From contig NZ_RBHX01000001.1 of the NCBI RefSeq assembly GCF_003626735.1, positions 1,240,001 through 1,304,000 of the forward strand: a stretch of 64,000 nucleotides of DNA. Reading direction: 5' to 3'. The DNA is from Microbacterium sp. CGR2. Its GTDB lineage: Bacteria; Actinomycetota; Actinomycetes; Actinomycetales; Microbacteriaceae. The notes under the pieces are model-generated. The model was not told the DNA's origin, ran no database searches, and worked only from the letters and a program-made list of their open reading frames with translations. The position numbers and the translations under genes were made by a program. Position 1 is the stretch's first letter, and every line of letters starts with the position of its first letter. This document shows, in pieces, positions 50,118 to 59,392 of the stretch.

Positions 50118-50795
50118 ATGAACACCCGAACCGCCACCATCCGCCCGCACCGCCGATGGCGCCGCCTGCTCGTCTCCGTCGGCGCGCTCGCCGTCGCGGG
50201 CGCCCTCGCCTTCGCCGTGCAGCAGTCGTTGGCGCCGGCATCCGCGGCCGTCCCGACCGGCATCCCGGCCACCGTTCCGACCTCCGAGTCCGTCGGGGAA
50301 CCGGTGGGCGACGTCACCGGATCGGTCTTGGCGCCGAGCGAAGCCGACGGGGTGATCCGCGACGGCGACCAGCCCACCGTCTTCGACGTCGACCGTGAGG
50401 CGATCGGCAAGCTCGATCCCGCGCTCCTCGAGGCTCTGCAGCGGGCGGCGACGGATGCCGCGCACGACGGTGTGGACGTGCGGGTGAACAGCGGTTGGCG
50501 CTCGGCGGCGCTCCAGGATCGCATGCTGCAGGACGCGATCGCAGAGTACGGCTCAGAGGCCGAGGCGGCGCGCTGGGTCGCCACTCCGGCGACCTCGGCC
50601 CATGTGTCCGGCGACGCCGTCGACCTCGGTCCGCTTCCGGCGCTGGACTGGCTCGCTCAGCGCGGTTGGCGCTACGGGCTCTGCCAGATCTACGCCAACG
50701 AGTCGTGGCACTACGAGCTGCGACCGGATGCCGCCACCGACGGCTGCCCCGAGATGTACGCCGACCCCACCGAAGACCCGAGGATGCACCCGTGA
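50118..50795 (+). CDS. M15 D,D-carboxypeptidase, VanY/VanXY-like, membrane-anchored
   Basis: This 225-residue protein has an uncleaved-looking N-terminal membrane anchor (about 16-38, after RPHRRWRR), a Pro/Ser linker and a C-terminal zinc DD-peptidase domain. The M15 signature SxHxxGxAxD is intact (SAHVSGDAVD, His162 and Asp169), and NESWHYE supplies catalytic Glu195 and zinc ligand His198. SGWRS (Arg128) is the substrate clamp. It removes the terminal D-Ala of peptidoglycan stems in relatives. Its stop overlaps the racemase GTG. Confidence 0.93.
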   Translation: MNTRTATIRPHRRWRRLLVSVGALAVAGALAFAVQQSLAPASAAVPTGIPATVPTSESVGEPVGDVTGSVLAPSEADGVIRDGDQPTVFDVDREAIGKLDPALLEALQRAATDAAHDGVDVRVNSGWRSAALQDRMLQDAIAEYGSEAEAARWVATPATSAHVSGDAVDLGPLPALDWLAQRGWRYGLCQIYANESWHYELRPDAATDGCPEMYADPTEDPRMHP

Positions 50796-51916
50796 CCGTT
50801 CTGCTCGCCCCGGAGCGCAGCGCGCTTTCCCTGCTGCCTGCACCCGCCCTGTGCACGCTGCCGACCGCTGTCACCGAGAACCTGCGCCATATCCGTGCCG
50901 CCACCGACGCCCGCATCATGGCCGTGGTGAAAGCCGACGGCTACGGCCACGGTGCGGTGTCGGTCGCGCGAACCGCCGTCGATGCCGGCGCGGAATGGCT
51001 CGGCGTGACAGATGTCGCCGAAGCGGTGATACTGCGGGACGCGGGCCTTCGTGTTCCGATCCTCGCCTGGCTGAATCCGTCGGGGATCGATGCGGCACAG
51101 GCGGCCGAGCACCGGATCGACGTCGCGGTCGGGTCGGTCGAGGAGTTGCGTCAGCTCATCGCGGATGCTGCGCGGCCGCTGCGCGTACACCTGCAGATGG
51201 ACACGGGGATGTCGCGCGGCGGTTGCCCGCTCGGCGAGTGGACCGAGTTGTTGCGGCTTGCACGAGCCGGACGAGGGCGAGTCGAGGTCGTGGGAGTGAT
51301 GGGGCATCTTCCGCGCGCCGACGAGGGCGACCCGCGAGCCAACGAGGCCGCGGTGCTGCGGATGCGTCAGGCGCGGGATGCCGTGCTGCGGGCGGGGTTC
51401 GGGCCGGTCCTGGTGCATCTTGCCGCGACCTCCGGGGTGCTGACCGACCCCGCCACCCACTTCGACATGGTGCGCATCGGGGCGGGCCTGGTCGGCATCG
51501 ATCCGTCCAGCACCGTGACGCTGGCGGGGGCTTCCCGGTTCACGGCATCCGTCGTGCACAGTTCGTGGGTGCCGGCCGGCACGCCCGTCGGGTACGGGAG
51601 CACACACCTCACGACGAGGGGGACGCATCTGAGTGTCGTCGGCGTGGGGTACGCCGACGGCATCCCGCGCGAACTCGGGGCGGGCGCCGCGGTCGAGATC
51701 GCCGGGCGGAGGTGCCCGATCGTGGGACCCGTGTCGATGGATCAGATCGTCGTCGACACCGGGGACACGGCGGTTCCTCGAAGCGCGGCGGTCACGGTGT
51801 TCGGTCCGGAGGGCGGTGCCGTGCCATCGGTGCAGGAGTGGGCGCGGTGGGCGGGCACCATCCCGCACACCGTCGTCACCGGTATCGGTTCGCGCGTGCA
51901 GCGGTGCATCGCATGA
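50792..51916 (+). CDS. alr: Alanine racemase (possibly serine-racemase-like, VanT catalytic domain type)
   Basis: This 374-residue PLP enzyme is of the Alr fold. The Schiff-base Lys47 lies in VVKADGYGHGA and the catalytic Tyr287 in VGYADGIPR, with MDQ (316-318) near the C-terminus. It interconverts L- and D-alanine. In vanC/G-type loci the homologous domain of VanT makes D-serine, and the sequence alone does not separate the two. No membrane domain is present. The GTG start overlaps the carboxypeptidase stop, and the stop overlaps the ligase start. Confidence 0.92.
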   Translation: MTVLLAPERSALSLLPAPALCTLPTAVTENLRHIRAATDARIMAVVKADGYGHGAVSVARTAVDAGAEWLGVTDVAEAVILRDAGLRVPILAWLNPSGIDAAQAAEHRIDVAVGSVEELRQLIADAARPLRVHLQMDTGMSRGGCPLGEWTELLRLARAGRGRVEVVGVMGHLPRADEGDPRANEAAVLRMRQARDAVLRAGFGPVLVHLAATSGVLTDPATHFDMVRIGAGLVGIDPSSTVTLAGASRFTASVVHSSWVPAGTPVGYGSTHLTTRGTHLSVVGVGYADGIPRELGAGAAVEIAGRRCPIVGPVSMDQIVVDTGDTAVPRSAAVTVFGPEGGAVPSVQEWARWAGTIPHTVVTGIGSRVQRCIA

Positions 51917-52863
51917 CGACGCACGTCCTGGTCATCGGGGGAGGGCAGAACGCGGAGCATGACGTCTCGCTGGCGTCGGCCGCGGCTGTCGCGGCAGCGC
52001 TGGGGATGAGCGGCCACGTGGTCAGTACGGTGACCATCGATCGCTCGGGGATCTGGCGCGCCGACGGCATCCCGCCGTGCGTCTCTCCGGCTGAATCGCT
52101 GGTGCGCGCGATGCCGTTGATCGCCCGAGCCGACGTGGTCTTCCCTGCGGTGCACGGAGCGCTCGGCGAAGACGGCGCGCTCGCCGCGTTGTGCGCGCTG
52201 GCCGGTGCCAGGGTCGTCGGGTCCGGTCTGCGCGCGGGCGCACTCGGGATGGACAAGTGGGCGACCAAGCTGGTGGCGGATGCCGTCGGCATCCGCACGG
52301 CGAGAGGACGCCTGATCGCGGCGGAGGACGCGGGAGATGCGGAGTTCGACGGCGAGGTCGTGGTGAAGCCCGTATCGGCGGGGTCGAGCTACGGCGTGAG
52401 CCTGGTGCGGCAAGAAGGAGAACTGCTCGCCGCACTGCACACGGCGGCGAAGTTCGATCGACGCATCCTCGTCGAGGAGGTCGTGCGGGGGCGAGAGATC
52501 GATGTGGCGGTGCTGCGGGAGTCCGGCGGGGTGCGGTGGGCGGCGCCGCCGTTGGAGATCCATGCGACCGGACTCTTCGACACCGCCATGAAGTACGACG
52601 GGAGCGCGCGGTTCACCGTGCCGGCTCAGCTCGATGCGGCGGAGACCTCCGCGCTCAAGCGCGCCGCGGTGGCGATGTTCGACGCGCTCGGCTGCGCGGG
52701 AGTCGCCCGCATGGACTTCTTCCTGACAGACGACGGGCCGGTGCTGAACGAGGTGAACACGATGCCGGGGCTGACCGCGGCCTCGCAGGTGCCTCGGATG
52801 TTCGCGGCGGCCGGAGTCGAGTACACCGACCTCGTGACGCGTCTCGTGCGGGCGGCGCGATGA
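51913..52863 (+). CDS. D-alanine--D-alanine/D-X ligase of a van-like operon
   Basis: This 316-residue ATP-grasp ligase has EHDVSLASA at the start (Glu15, Ser19), MDKWATKL, the ATP clamp VVKPVSAGSSYGVSLV (150-165) and the metal-binding ARMDFFLTDDGPVLNEVNTMPGLT (about 265-288). The omega loop (about 221-237, FDTAMKYDGSARFTVPA) lacks the usual EAKY found in most D-Ala-D-Ala ligases and is short. A D-Ala-D-Ser or other D-X specificity is therefore conceivable but not shown. It is shorter than VanA/VanB (about 340). It is the last gene of the operon. Confidence 0.91.
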   Translation: MTTHVLVIGGGQNAEHDVSLASAAAVAAALGMSGHVVSTVTIDRSGIWRADGIPPCVSPAESLVRAMPLIARADVVFPAVHGALGEDGALAALCALAGARVVGSGLRAGALGMDKWATKLVADAVGIRTARGRLIAAEDAGDAEFDGEVVVKPVSAGSSYGVSLVRQEGELLAALHTAAKFDRRILVEEVVRGREIDVAVLRESGGVRWAAPPLEIHATGLFDTAMKYDGSARFTVPAQLDAAETSALKRAAVAMFDALGCAGVARMDFFLTDDGPVLNEVNTMPGLTAASQVPRMFAAAGVEYTDLVTRLVRAAR

Positions 52864-52905
52864 AAGGGTATCGACAAGCGGGCTCGGGCGGCGGATGCTG
52901 GACAC

Positions 52906-53295
52906 ATGGCGGCTTTCACTGTGGATGGTGCGTTCAGCGGATTCAGCGTCGATGACATCGACGCGGCGAGGGAGTTCTACGGCACGACCCTCGGGCTCGA
53001 CGTCCAGGACAACGCGATGGGATTCCTCGATCTGCGGCTGTCGAACGGCGGGATGATCCTGATCTACGGCAAACCGAATCACGAGCCGGCGAGCTTCACG
53101 ATCCTCAACTTCCCCGTCGCCGACATCGACGCCGCGGTCGACGAGCTCATCGCACGAGGAGTCACGACCAAGATCTACAGCGACGCGGAGTTCCCCTCCG
53201 ACGAGCGCGGGATCGTCCGTGGCAACGGACAGGGGCCCGACATCGCGTGGTTCCGCGACCCGGCCGGCAACGTGCTCGCGGTCATGGAAGCCTGA
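52906..53295 (+). CDS. VOC (glyoxalase/bleomycin-resistance fold) protein
   Basis: This 129-residue protein has two beta-alpha-beta-beta-beta modules ([23 protein letters not shown] and [18 protein letters not shown]) and ends [18 protein letters not shown], as in glyoxalase-like VOC proteins. Metal ligands cannot be assigned with certainty. It is 42 bp after the ligase gene and may be read from the same transcript. The function is unknown. Confidence 0.9.
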   Translation: MAAFTVDGAFSGFSVDDIDAAREFYGTTLGLDVQDNAMGFLDLRLSNGGMILIYGKPNHEPASFTILNFPVADIDAAVDELIARGVTTKIYSDAEFPSDERGIVRGNGQGPDIAWFRDPAGNVLAVMEA

Positions 53296-53653
53296 CACCG
53301 GTTCCACCGTCCGTCCCGAATCACGGGTGCGCACCACCGAACGCTTCCCGGCTGACCACTTAACCCTCCGTGGCGAACCACGTAACGCTGGCGGTGCGAC
53401 TACTGAACGCCGACTCGCCGCCCCTCCTGCCACCCGATCGCAGGAAGGCTGGCGAGTTCGATGGCGAGTTGACGACGCGGAAGGGAGGCCGGAACGTGTC
53501 CTTCGGTAGACGTGATCGGGATCGGAGGCCGGGCGACCTGGCCGAGCGGTGCCGAGTACAGGAACAGCACGAGCCGCACAGCTGGCAGGTCAGTCCCACG
53601 GTGTATGCCGCGTGCGGCGGGCACGCCCCCGAGCGGCCGCAGAGGATGCGGGA
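53296..53653. other. Unassigned stretch, 358 bp, between VOC and helicase genes
   Basis: An open frame at 53370-53657 (+) encodes 95 Arg-rich residues that match nothing I recognise, and minus-strand frames over the same bases are no more convincing. A small hairpin, CGTGG-CGAA-CCACG, occurs at 53369-53382. The base composition is slightly less biased than in the flanking genes, which could mean decayed coding DNA or an RNA gene. Nothing else can be supported. Confidence 0.45.
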
Positions 53654-56188
53654 CTAGAGCCGATCGACGCCGGTGACGGTGAGCACAGCTTCCCCGGCCT
53701 CATCGGATGCCGCGAGGTCGACGGTGGCCGAGATGCCCCAGTCGTGGTCGCCTGCAGGGTCGTCGAAGATCTGGCGGGCGGTCCACTCGGTCGCTCCTTC
53801 CGAGAGCAGGAGGAGCTTCGAGCTGCGCGCATCCGCACCGGTGAGGATCTCGTCATGGTCGGTGAAGTAGCCGTCGAGCGCATCGGCCCATGCGTCGGCA
53901 CCGAACGCCGAGTCGAGCTCGCCGAGCGCGTTCACGTTCTCTCGGGCTGCGAGCTGCACGCGGCGGAACAGCTCGTTGCGCACCAGGGTGCGGAAGGCGC
54001 GGGTGTTGCTGGTGAGCCGCTTGGGAGCGGGCGGCACGATGGGCTCATCGCCCGCGGGGCCGCCGTCGAAGCGTCCGTTGTCGATGCCGGCGCGCAGTTC
54101 CTCCCACTCGTCGAGCAGGCTCGAGTCGACCTGGCGCACGAGCTCCCCGAGCCATTCGATGAGGTCGCGCAGATCCTCGTCCTTCAGCTCTTCGGGAATG
54201 GTCTGCGACGCCGCGCGGTACGCGTCGGAGAGGTAGCGGAGAACCACTCCCTCGGAGCGAGCGATCTTGTAGTACGCGACATATTCCCCGAACGACATGG
54301 CGCGCTCATACATGTCACGGACAACCGACTTCGGGCGCAGCTCGAAGTCTCGGATCCACGGCTGCGCCGCGCTGAACGTCTCGAACGCGGCCGAGAGGAG
54401 TTCTTCGAGGGGCTTGGGGTAGGTGATCTCCTCCAGGAGCTCCATCCGCTCGTCGTACTCGATGCCCTCCGACTTCATCGCGGCGACCGCCTCGCCACGG
54501 GCGAGGTACTCCTGCTGGCTCAGCACGGCGCGAGGGTCGTCGAGCGTCGACTCGACGATCGAGATCATGTCGAGTGCGAACGACCCGGTCCCGACGCCGC
54601 CTGACGCGCCCGGCTCCGGGTCGAGGAGCTCGAACGCCGCGAGGGCGAACGGGGACAGGGGCTGGTTGAGAGCGAAGTTCGGCTGGAGGTCGACCGTGAG
54701 ACGGATGCCGTCGCCGTCGTTCTCCACGATGCCCGATTCACGGAGGGTCCGGTAGATTCCGAGCGCACGGATCGCCAGCTGCCGCTGCCGTGCACGCGGC
54801 TCGTGGTTGTCGTATACCAGGGAGCGCATATTGCCGAAGACGTCGCCGCTGCGCGCGATCACGTTGAGCATCATCGCGCTGGTGATCTGCATGTGTGAGG
54901 TCAGCGTCTCGGGCACGGCATCGATCAGCTTGCGGAACGACGGCTCTCCCCACGACACGAAGCCGTCCGGGGCTTTCTTGCGGGTGATCTTGCGCTTCTT
55001 CTTCGGGTCGTCGCCGGCCTTCTTGATCGCGGCGATGTTGTCGCTCTCGTGCTCGGGCGCCTGCGCGACGACGGTTCCGGCGGTGTCGAAGCCCGCGCGT
55101 CCCGCGCGCCCCGCGATCTGGTGGAACTCACGCGCGTTGAGCTGCCGCATCCGAGTGCCGTCGTACTTCGTCAGTGCCGTGAGCAGCACGGTGCGGATCG
55201 GTACGTTGATGCCGACGCCGAGCGTGTCGGTGCCGCAGATCACCCGCAGCAGCCCGCGCTGGGCGAGCTGCTCGACCAGGCGACGGTACTTAGGCAGCAT
55301 CCCGGCGTGGTGCACTCCGATACCCGCCCGGAGGAATCGGGAGAGGGTCTTGCCGAACGCGGTCGTGAAGCGGAACTCGCCGATCAGGTCTGCGATCCTG
55401 TCGCGTTGCTCGCGCGTCGCGACCTTCGTGCTCGACAACGCCTGGGCGCGCTCCATGGCCGCCGCCTGCGAGAAGTGCACGACGTAGACCGGAGCCTGCC
55501 CCGTGCCCAGCAGGTCGTCGATGGTCTCGTGGATCGGCGTCGTCTCGTAGAAGAAGTGCAGCGGCACCGGACGTTCGACACCCGTGACGGATGCCGTCTC
55601 TCGGCCCGTGCGTCGCGTGAGGTCGGCGGCGAGTTCGGTCACGTCGCCGAGGGTTGCGGACATCAGGATGAACTGCGCCTGGGGGAGCAACAGCAGCGGG
55701 ACCTGCCATGCCCAGCCGCGCTCGGGGTCGCCGTAGAAGTGGAACTCGTCCATCACGACCTGCCCCAGATCCGCTGCCGTGCCCTGCCGCAGAGCGAGGT
55801 TCGCGAGGATCTCCGCTGTGCAGCAGATGATCGGCGCGTCCGCGTTCACCGCAGAGTCGCCGGTCACCATGCCGACGTTCTCGGCGCCGAACACGTCGAC
55901 CAGCGCGAAGAACTTCTCGCTCACCAGCGCCTTGATCGGGGCGGTGTAGTAGCTGCGCCTGCCCGAGACCAGGGCGGCGAAGTGCGCGCCCACCGCCACC
56001 AGGGACTTTCCGGTGCCCGTCGGGGTCGACAGGATCAGGTTGTTGCCCGAGACGATCTCGATGACCGCCTCGTCCTGCGCGGGATACAGGCGGATGCCGG
56101 TCGACTCCGCCCATTCGACGAACGCCAGGTAGACGGCATCCGGGTCGGTTCCGTCTGGCAGGGTGGCGGGGTCGAGGAGCGCAGGCAT
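53654..56188 (-). CDS. DEAD/DEAH-box helicase, Ski2-like with DUF3516
   Basis: This 844-residue superfamily-2 helicase has Walker A TPTGTGKS (about 54-61), the motif II variant DEFH, motif III SAT (LMSATLGD), helicase C domain with GTDTLGVGINVP and QIAGRAGRAGF. A long C-terminal DUF3516-type helical region, about 470-844, follows with a basic patch (KKKRKITRKKAP at about 393-404). It is probably an RNA helicase. It stands alone, with its ATG 31 bp after the purine phosphorylase stop. Confidence 0.94.
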   Translation of the reverse strand: MPALLDPATLPDGTDPDAVYLAFVEWAESTGIRLYPAQDEAVIEIVSGNNLILSTPTGTGKSLVAVGAHFAALVSGRRSYYTAPIKALVSEKFFALVDVFGAENVGMVTGDSAVNADAPIICCTAEILANLALRQGTAADLGQVVMDEFHFYGDPERGWAWQVPLLLLPQAQFILMSATLGDVTELAADLTRRTGRETASVTGVERPVPLHFFYETTPIHETIDDLLGTGQAPVYVVHFSQAAAMERAQALSSTKVATREQRDRIADLIGEFRFTTAFGKTLSRFLRAGIGVHHAGMLPKYRRLVEQLAQRGLLRVICGTDTLGVGINVPIRTVLLTALTKYDGTRMRQLNAREFHQIAGRAGRAGFDTAGTVVAQAPEHESDNIAAIKKAGDDPKKKRKITRKKAPDGFVSWGEPSFRKLIDAVPETLTSHMQITSAMMLNVIARSGDVFGNMRSLVYDNHEPRARQRQLAIRALGIYRTLRESGIVENDGDGIRLTVDLQPNFALNQPLSPFALAAFELLDPEPGASGGVGTGSFALDMISIVESTLDDPRAVLSQQEYLARGEAVAAMKSEGIEYDERMELLEEITYPKPLEELLSAAFETFSAAQPWIRDFELRPKSVVRDMYERAMSFGEYVAYYKIARSEGVVLRYLSDAYRAASQTIPEELKDEDLRDLIEWLGELVRQVDSSLLDEWEELRAGIDNGRFDGGPAGDEPIVPPAPKRLTSNTRAFRTLVRNELFRRVQLAARENVNALGELDSAFGADAWADALDGYFTDHDEILTGADARSSKLLLLSEGATEWTARQIFDDPAGDHDWGISATVDLAASDEAGEAVLTVTGVDRL

Positions 56189-56219
56189 GGTCCTTCGATC
56201 ATCCCTTACTGAGCGGGGA

Positions 56220-56933
56220 TCAGACTGCGGTCGCCGCCTGCAGGGCGATGCGGATCATGTCGCCGAAGGTCTGCTCCCGTTCCAGGGCGGTGGTCTGCTC
56301 GCCGGTGACGATGTGATCGGACACGGTGCAGATGCTCAAGGCCCGGCGGCCGTAGTAGGCGGCGAGGGTGTAGAGCCCGCTCGTCTCCATCTCCACCCCG
56401 AGCACGCCGTGCTGTACGAACGGTTGGTTGAGTTCGGGGCGCGTGCTGTAGAACTGGTCGCTCGAGAAGAGCAGACCCACGTGCACGGCTGACTCCAGCG
56501 GCTCCGACCCGCTCGCCTCGACCGCCGCCCGCAGCAGCGAGAAGTCGGCGACCGGTGCATAGTCCTGTCCGTGGAAGCGCACGCGGTTGATACCGGAGTC
56601 GGTGCACGCGCCGTTGGCGATGATGATGTCGCGCACCGCCAGCTTCTCGGTCAGAGCTCCGCACGAACCGACCCGCACGATGGTCTGCACGTCGTACTCG
56701 TCGAAGAGCTCGGTGGCGTAGATCGCCATCGACGGCTGACCCATTCCGGAGCCCTGCACAGAGATGCGATGCCCGTTCCAGGTGCCGGTGAACCCCAGCA
56801 TCCCGCGGGTCTCCGTGTACAGCTCTGCGTCGTCGAGGAAGGTCTCCGCGATCCACCGGGCCCGCAGCGGGTCGCCGGGGAAGAGGACGATGGGGGCGAT
56901 CTGGCCGGGGTCGGCGGCGATGTGCGTGCTCAT
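56220..56933 (-). CDS. deoD: Purine-nucleoside phosphorylase (hexameric DeoD type)
   Basis: This 237-residue enzyme splits purine (deoxy)nucleosides with phosphate to the base and (deoxy)ribose-1-phosphate. The DeoD features are complete: LFPGDPLRA (phosphate binding), GSGMGQPSMAIYATEL, RVGSCGAL, the substrate motif VEMETSGLY and the catalytic Asp in TVSDHIVTGE. The cytoplasmic salvage role is well known. It is followed by the helicase gene with a 31-bp gap. Confidence 0.96.
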   Translation of the reverse strand: MSTHIAADPGQIAPIVLFPGDPLRARWIAETFLDDAELYTETRGMLGFTGTWNGHRISVQGSGMGQPSMAIYATELFDEYDVQTIVRVGSCGALTEKLAVRDIIIANGACTDSGINRVRFHGQDYAPVADFSLLRAAVEASGSEPLESAVHVGLLFSSDQFYSTRPELNQPFVQHGVLGVEMETSGLYTLAAYYGRRALSICTVSDHIVTGEQTTALEREQTFGDMIRIALQAATAV

Positions 56934-57071
56934 CGTGCCAATGTACTGACCTCGTCGGGTCGGCGGGCAGGAGCGGCGGCGCGCCGCCGCGGCCCTAGGT
57001 CGCGGCAGCCGTCTTTGGCATCATCGGATGACGACCGGATGCGGTGGCTTCACCGCGAGGGAGGGACGACG

Positions 57072-58583
57072 ATGTCCGACCAGATCTTCACATTCGCGGC
57101 TCTCGGGCTGTACTTCGCAGCGATGCTGCTCATCGGCTGGATCGCGTTCCGGCGGACCGGCGACCACGAGGACTACATGCTCGGCGGGCGGAACCTGCCG
57201 CCGTGGGTCGCGGCGCTCAGCGCGGGAGCATCCGACATGTCGGGCTGGCTGGTCATGGGGCTTCCGGGCGCGATCTATGTCTCGGGACTCATCGAGGCGT
57301 GGATCGCGATCGGGCTGACCATCGGCGCATATCTGAACTGGCTGCTCGTCGCGCCGCGCCTGCGGGCGTACACCCAGGTGTCGCGCAACTCGATCACGGT
57401 CCCGAGCTTCTTCGAGAACCGGCTGCGCGATACGACGCGATTGCTGCGAGTGCTCTCCGGTGTCGTCATCCTCGTCTTCTTCACCCTCTACATCTCTTCG
57501 GGCATGGTCGCCGGCGGAGTCTTCTTCGAGAGCTCGTTCAACGGCGACTACCTCACCGGGATGCTGCTGGTCACCGGCGTCACCCTCGCGTACACGCTCT
57601 TCGGCGGTTTCCTCGGCGCCTCGTTCACCGACGTCGTGCAGGGGCTGATGATGGTCATCGCGCTGATCGTGATCCCGGTCGCCGCGATCGTCGCCATCGG
57701 CGGCCTGGCCGAGACAGGGCAGCTCATCAACGAGGTCGCGCCCGATCACCTGTCGATGCTGTCCGGTACGGCACTGACCGGCGGCACGGTCCTCGCCATC
57801 GTCTCCTCGCTGGCCTGGGGCCTCGGATACTTCGGGCAGCCGCACATCATCGTCCGCTTCATGGCGTTGCGCTCGCCGCAAGAGGCCAAGAGCGCGCGCC
57901 GCATCGGCATGTCCTGGATGATCGTCTCTCTCTTCGGCGCCGTGATCTCGGGGCTCGTCGGCATCGCCTACATCGCCAAGACGGGCACCGATCTCACCAA
58001 CCCGGAGACGGTGGTGCTGGTGATGTCGCAGACGCTGCTGCATCCGTTCGTCGCCGGTCTGGTGCTCGCCGCGGTGCTCGCCGCGATCATGAGTACGATC
58101 TCGAGTCAGCTGATCGTCTGCTCCTCGGCCCTCGTCGAGGATCTTTACGGCGTCTTCCGGCGCACGCCTCCCTCTCAGAAGACACTCATGCTGATGGGGC
58201 GTCTGGGCGTGCTCGGCATAGCGATCGTCGCCGCGCTGCTCGCGATCACGCCGAACGACACCATCCTCGGCCTCGTCTCGTTCGCCTGGGCCGGCTTCGG
58301 TGCCGCATTCGGGCCGGTGATCCTGTTGAGCCTCTACTGGCGCAAGCTCACCAACTGGGGCGCCCTGGCCGGGATGTTCGTCGGGGCGGCGACCGTCTTC
58401 ATCTGGAAAGCCTTCGACACGGGGCTCTATGAGCTGCTGCCCGCATTCGCCTTGGCGATGCTCGCGGCCGTCGGCGTGAGCCTCGTCACCTACACGCACG
58501 ACGACGACATCCAACAGGAATTCACCGACACCGGCACGATGGTCGCAGTCCGCCGGCCGCACGCGGTCGGCGACACCCCGTAG
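57072..58583 (+). CDS. putP: Sodium/proline symporter
   Basis: This 503-residue member of the solute:sodium symporter family has 13 predicted helices. The PutP pattern is strong: FMLGGR-type LGGRNLPPWVAALSAGASDMSGWLVMGLPGA near residue 37, followed by YTLFGGFLGASFTDVVQGLMM, GYFGQPHIIVRFMA and STISSQLIVCSSALVEDLY. GAGGGACGACG precedes the ATG. It imports proline with Na+, for nutrition or osmoprotection. Confidence 0.94.
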   Translation: MSDQIFTFAALGLYFAAMLLIGWIAFRRTGDHEDYMLGGRNLPPWVAALSAGASDMSGWLVMGLPGAIYVSGLIEAWIAIGLTIGAYLNWLLVAPRLRAYTQVSRNSITVPSFFENRLRDTTRLLRVLSGVVILVFFTLYISSGMVAGGVFFESSFNGDYLTGMLLVTGVTLAYTLFGGFLGASFTDVVQGLMMVIALIVIPVAAIVAIGGLAETGQLINEVAPDHLSMLSGTALTGGTVLAIVSSLAWGLGYFGQPHIIVRFMALRSPQEAKSARRIGMSWMIVSLFGAVISGLVGIAYIAKTGTDLTNPETVVLVMSQTLLHPFVAGLVLAAVLAAIMSTISSQLIVCSSALVEDLYGVFRRTPPSQKTLMLMGRLGVLGIAIVAALLAITPNDTILGLVSFAWAGFGAAFGPVILLSLYWRKLTNWGALAGMFVGAATVFIWKAFDTGLYELLPAFALAMLAAVGVSLVTYTHDDDIQQEFTDTGTMVAVRRPHAVGDTP

Positions 58584-58619
58584 CGCTCGTTCGCCGAGCG
58601 GTCTGCCGCGGGCGAGCGA

Positions 58620-59288
58620 TCAGCCCTCGCGGCGGCGCACGATCTCGCCGATCCACAGCGGAGCGAAGGGCGAGGTGCACCCCGGCGCCGTCGGGTAGTC
58701 GGCGAGAACCTGCAGTCGTTCGCCGATCTCGAGCGCCCTGGCGCGGTACTCGGGGTGGAAGATGCCGATGTTCGCGAGGGTCTCGTTCATCGCCCACTGC
58801 AACCGCGACGGCGCATCCTTCAGGTCGCGCTCGATGAGGTCGAGAAGGTGCTCGAGGTCGAGTCCTTCGGGCTCCTTCATCACGCGAACCGTCGTCAACG
58901 ACCAGGCGGCCGCGGCGACGGTCGGGTCCTCGTCGTCGAACCAGCGCAGCCGCATCTCCTCAGCGAGTGGCGTCTTCTTGGCCACGTAGTTGACGAACCA
59001 GTCGTTGACCTTCGGGGCACGGGTCTCGCGCAGCATCCCGTCGAGCTCGTCGGCGCTGAAGGCCCGCGGCTTGCAGATCAGGAGCGCGAGCAGCAGAGCC
59101 GGTGTCTCGCCGGTCGCCCAGAGTTCCTGCGCGAGGGCCTGGTCGGTCTTGATCTTCTTCGCGAGGCCGCGCAGCTGACTGAGATTGATGCCGTGATCGT
59201 CGCCGCGCTTCTCATTCGCGGCGCGCATCTTCGGATCTTCGAGGGCGGCCAGCTCACCGAGCGCCTCCGCCAGGGTCATGTCGGGCAT
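58620..59288 (-). CDS. DNA alkylation repair-like protein (AlkD, HEAT repeats)
   Basis: This protein of about 222 residues is an all-helical HEAT-like fold: INLSQLRGLAKKIKTDQALAQELWATGETPALLLALLICKP, WFVNYVAKKTP, MRLRWFDDEDPTVAAAAWSLTTV. This matches AlkD-type proteins, which excise bulky or cationic alkylated bases in characterised members. The ATG at 59288 is preferred from family N-termini; an ATG at 59333 is an alternative with similar coding character. Confidence 0.83.
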   Translation of the reverse strand: MPDMTLAEALGELAALEDPKMRAANEKRGDDHGINLSQLRGLAKKIKTDQALAQELWATGETPALLLALLICKPRAFSADELDGMLRETRAPKVNDWFVNYVAKKTPLAEEMRLRWFDDEDPTVAAAAWSLTTVRVMKEPEGLDLEHLLDLIERDLKDAPSRLQWAMNETLANIGIFHPEYRARALEIGERLQVLADYPTAPGCTSPFAPLWIGEIVRRREG

Positions 59289-59392
59289 GGTTCCAGGGTA
59301 GGCCGCCAGCTCCGGTCGCAGGAAGGCATCCATGTCGCCGCCGGATGCCTGCGTTCTCGCGACCGGAGCGGCACCGTCGGAGCGATACCCGA

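Noticed and set aside
51742..53433. 563-codon minus-strand frame over the ligase and VOC genes
   Set aside because: It lies antisense to two well-supported genes and its translation shows no domain.
53520..53600. tRNA-like bases (CCTGGCCGAGCGGTGCCGAG) in the gene-free stretch
   Set aside because: No acceptor stem, anticodon arm or T-loop can be completed around them.
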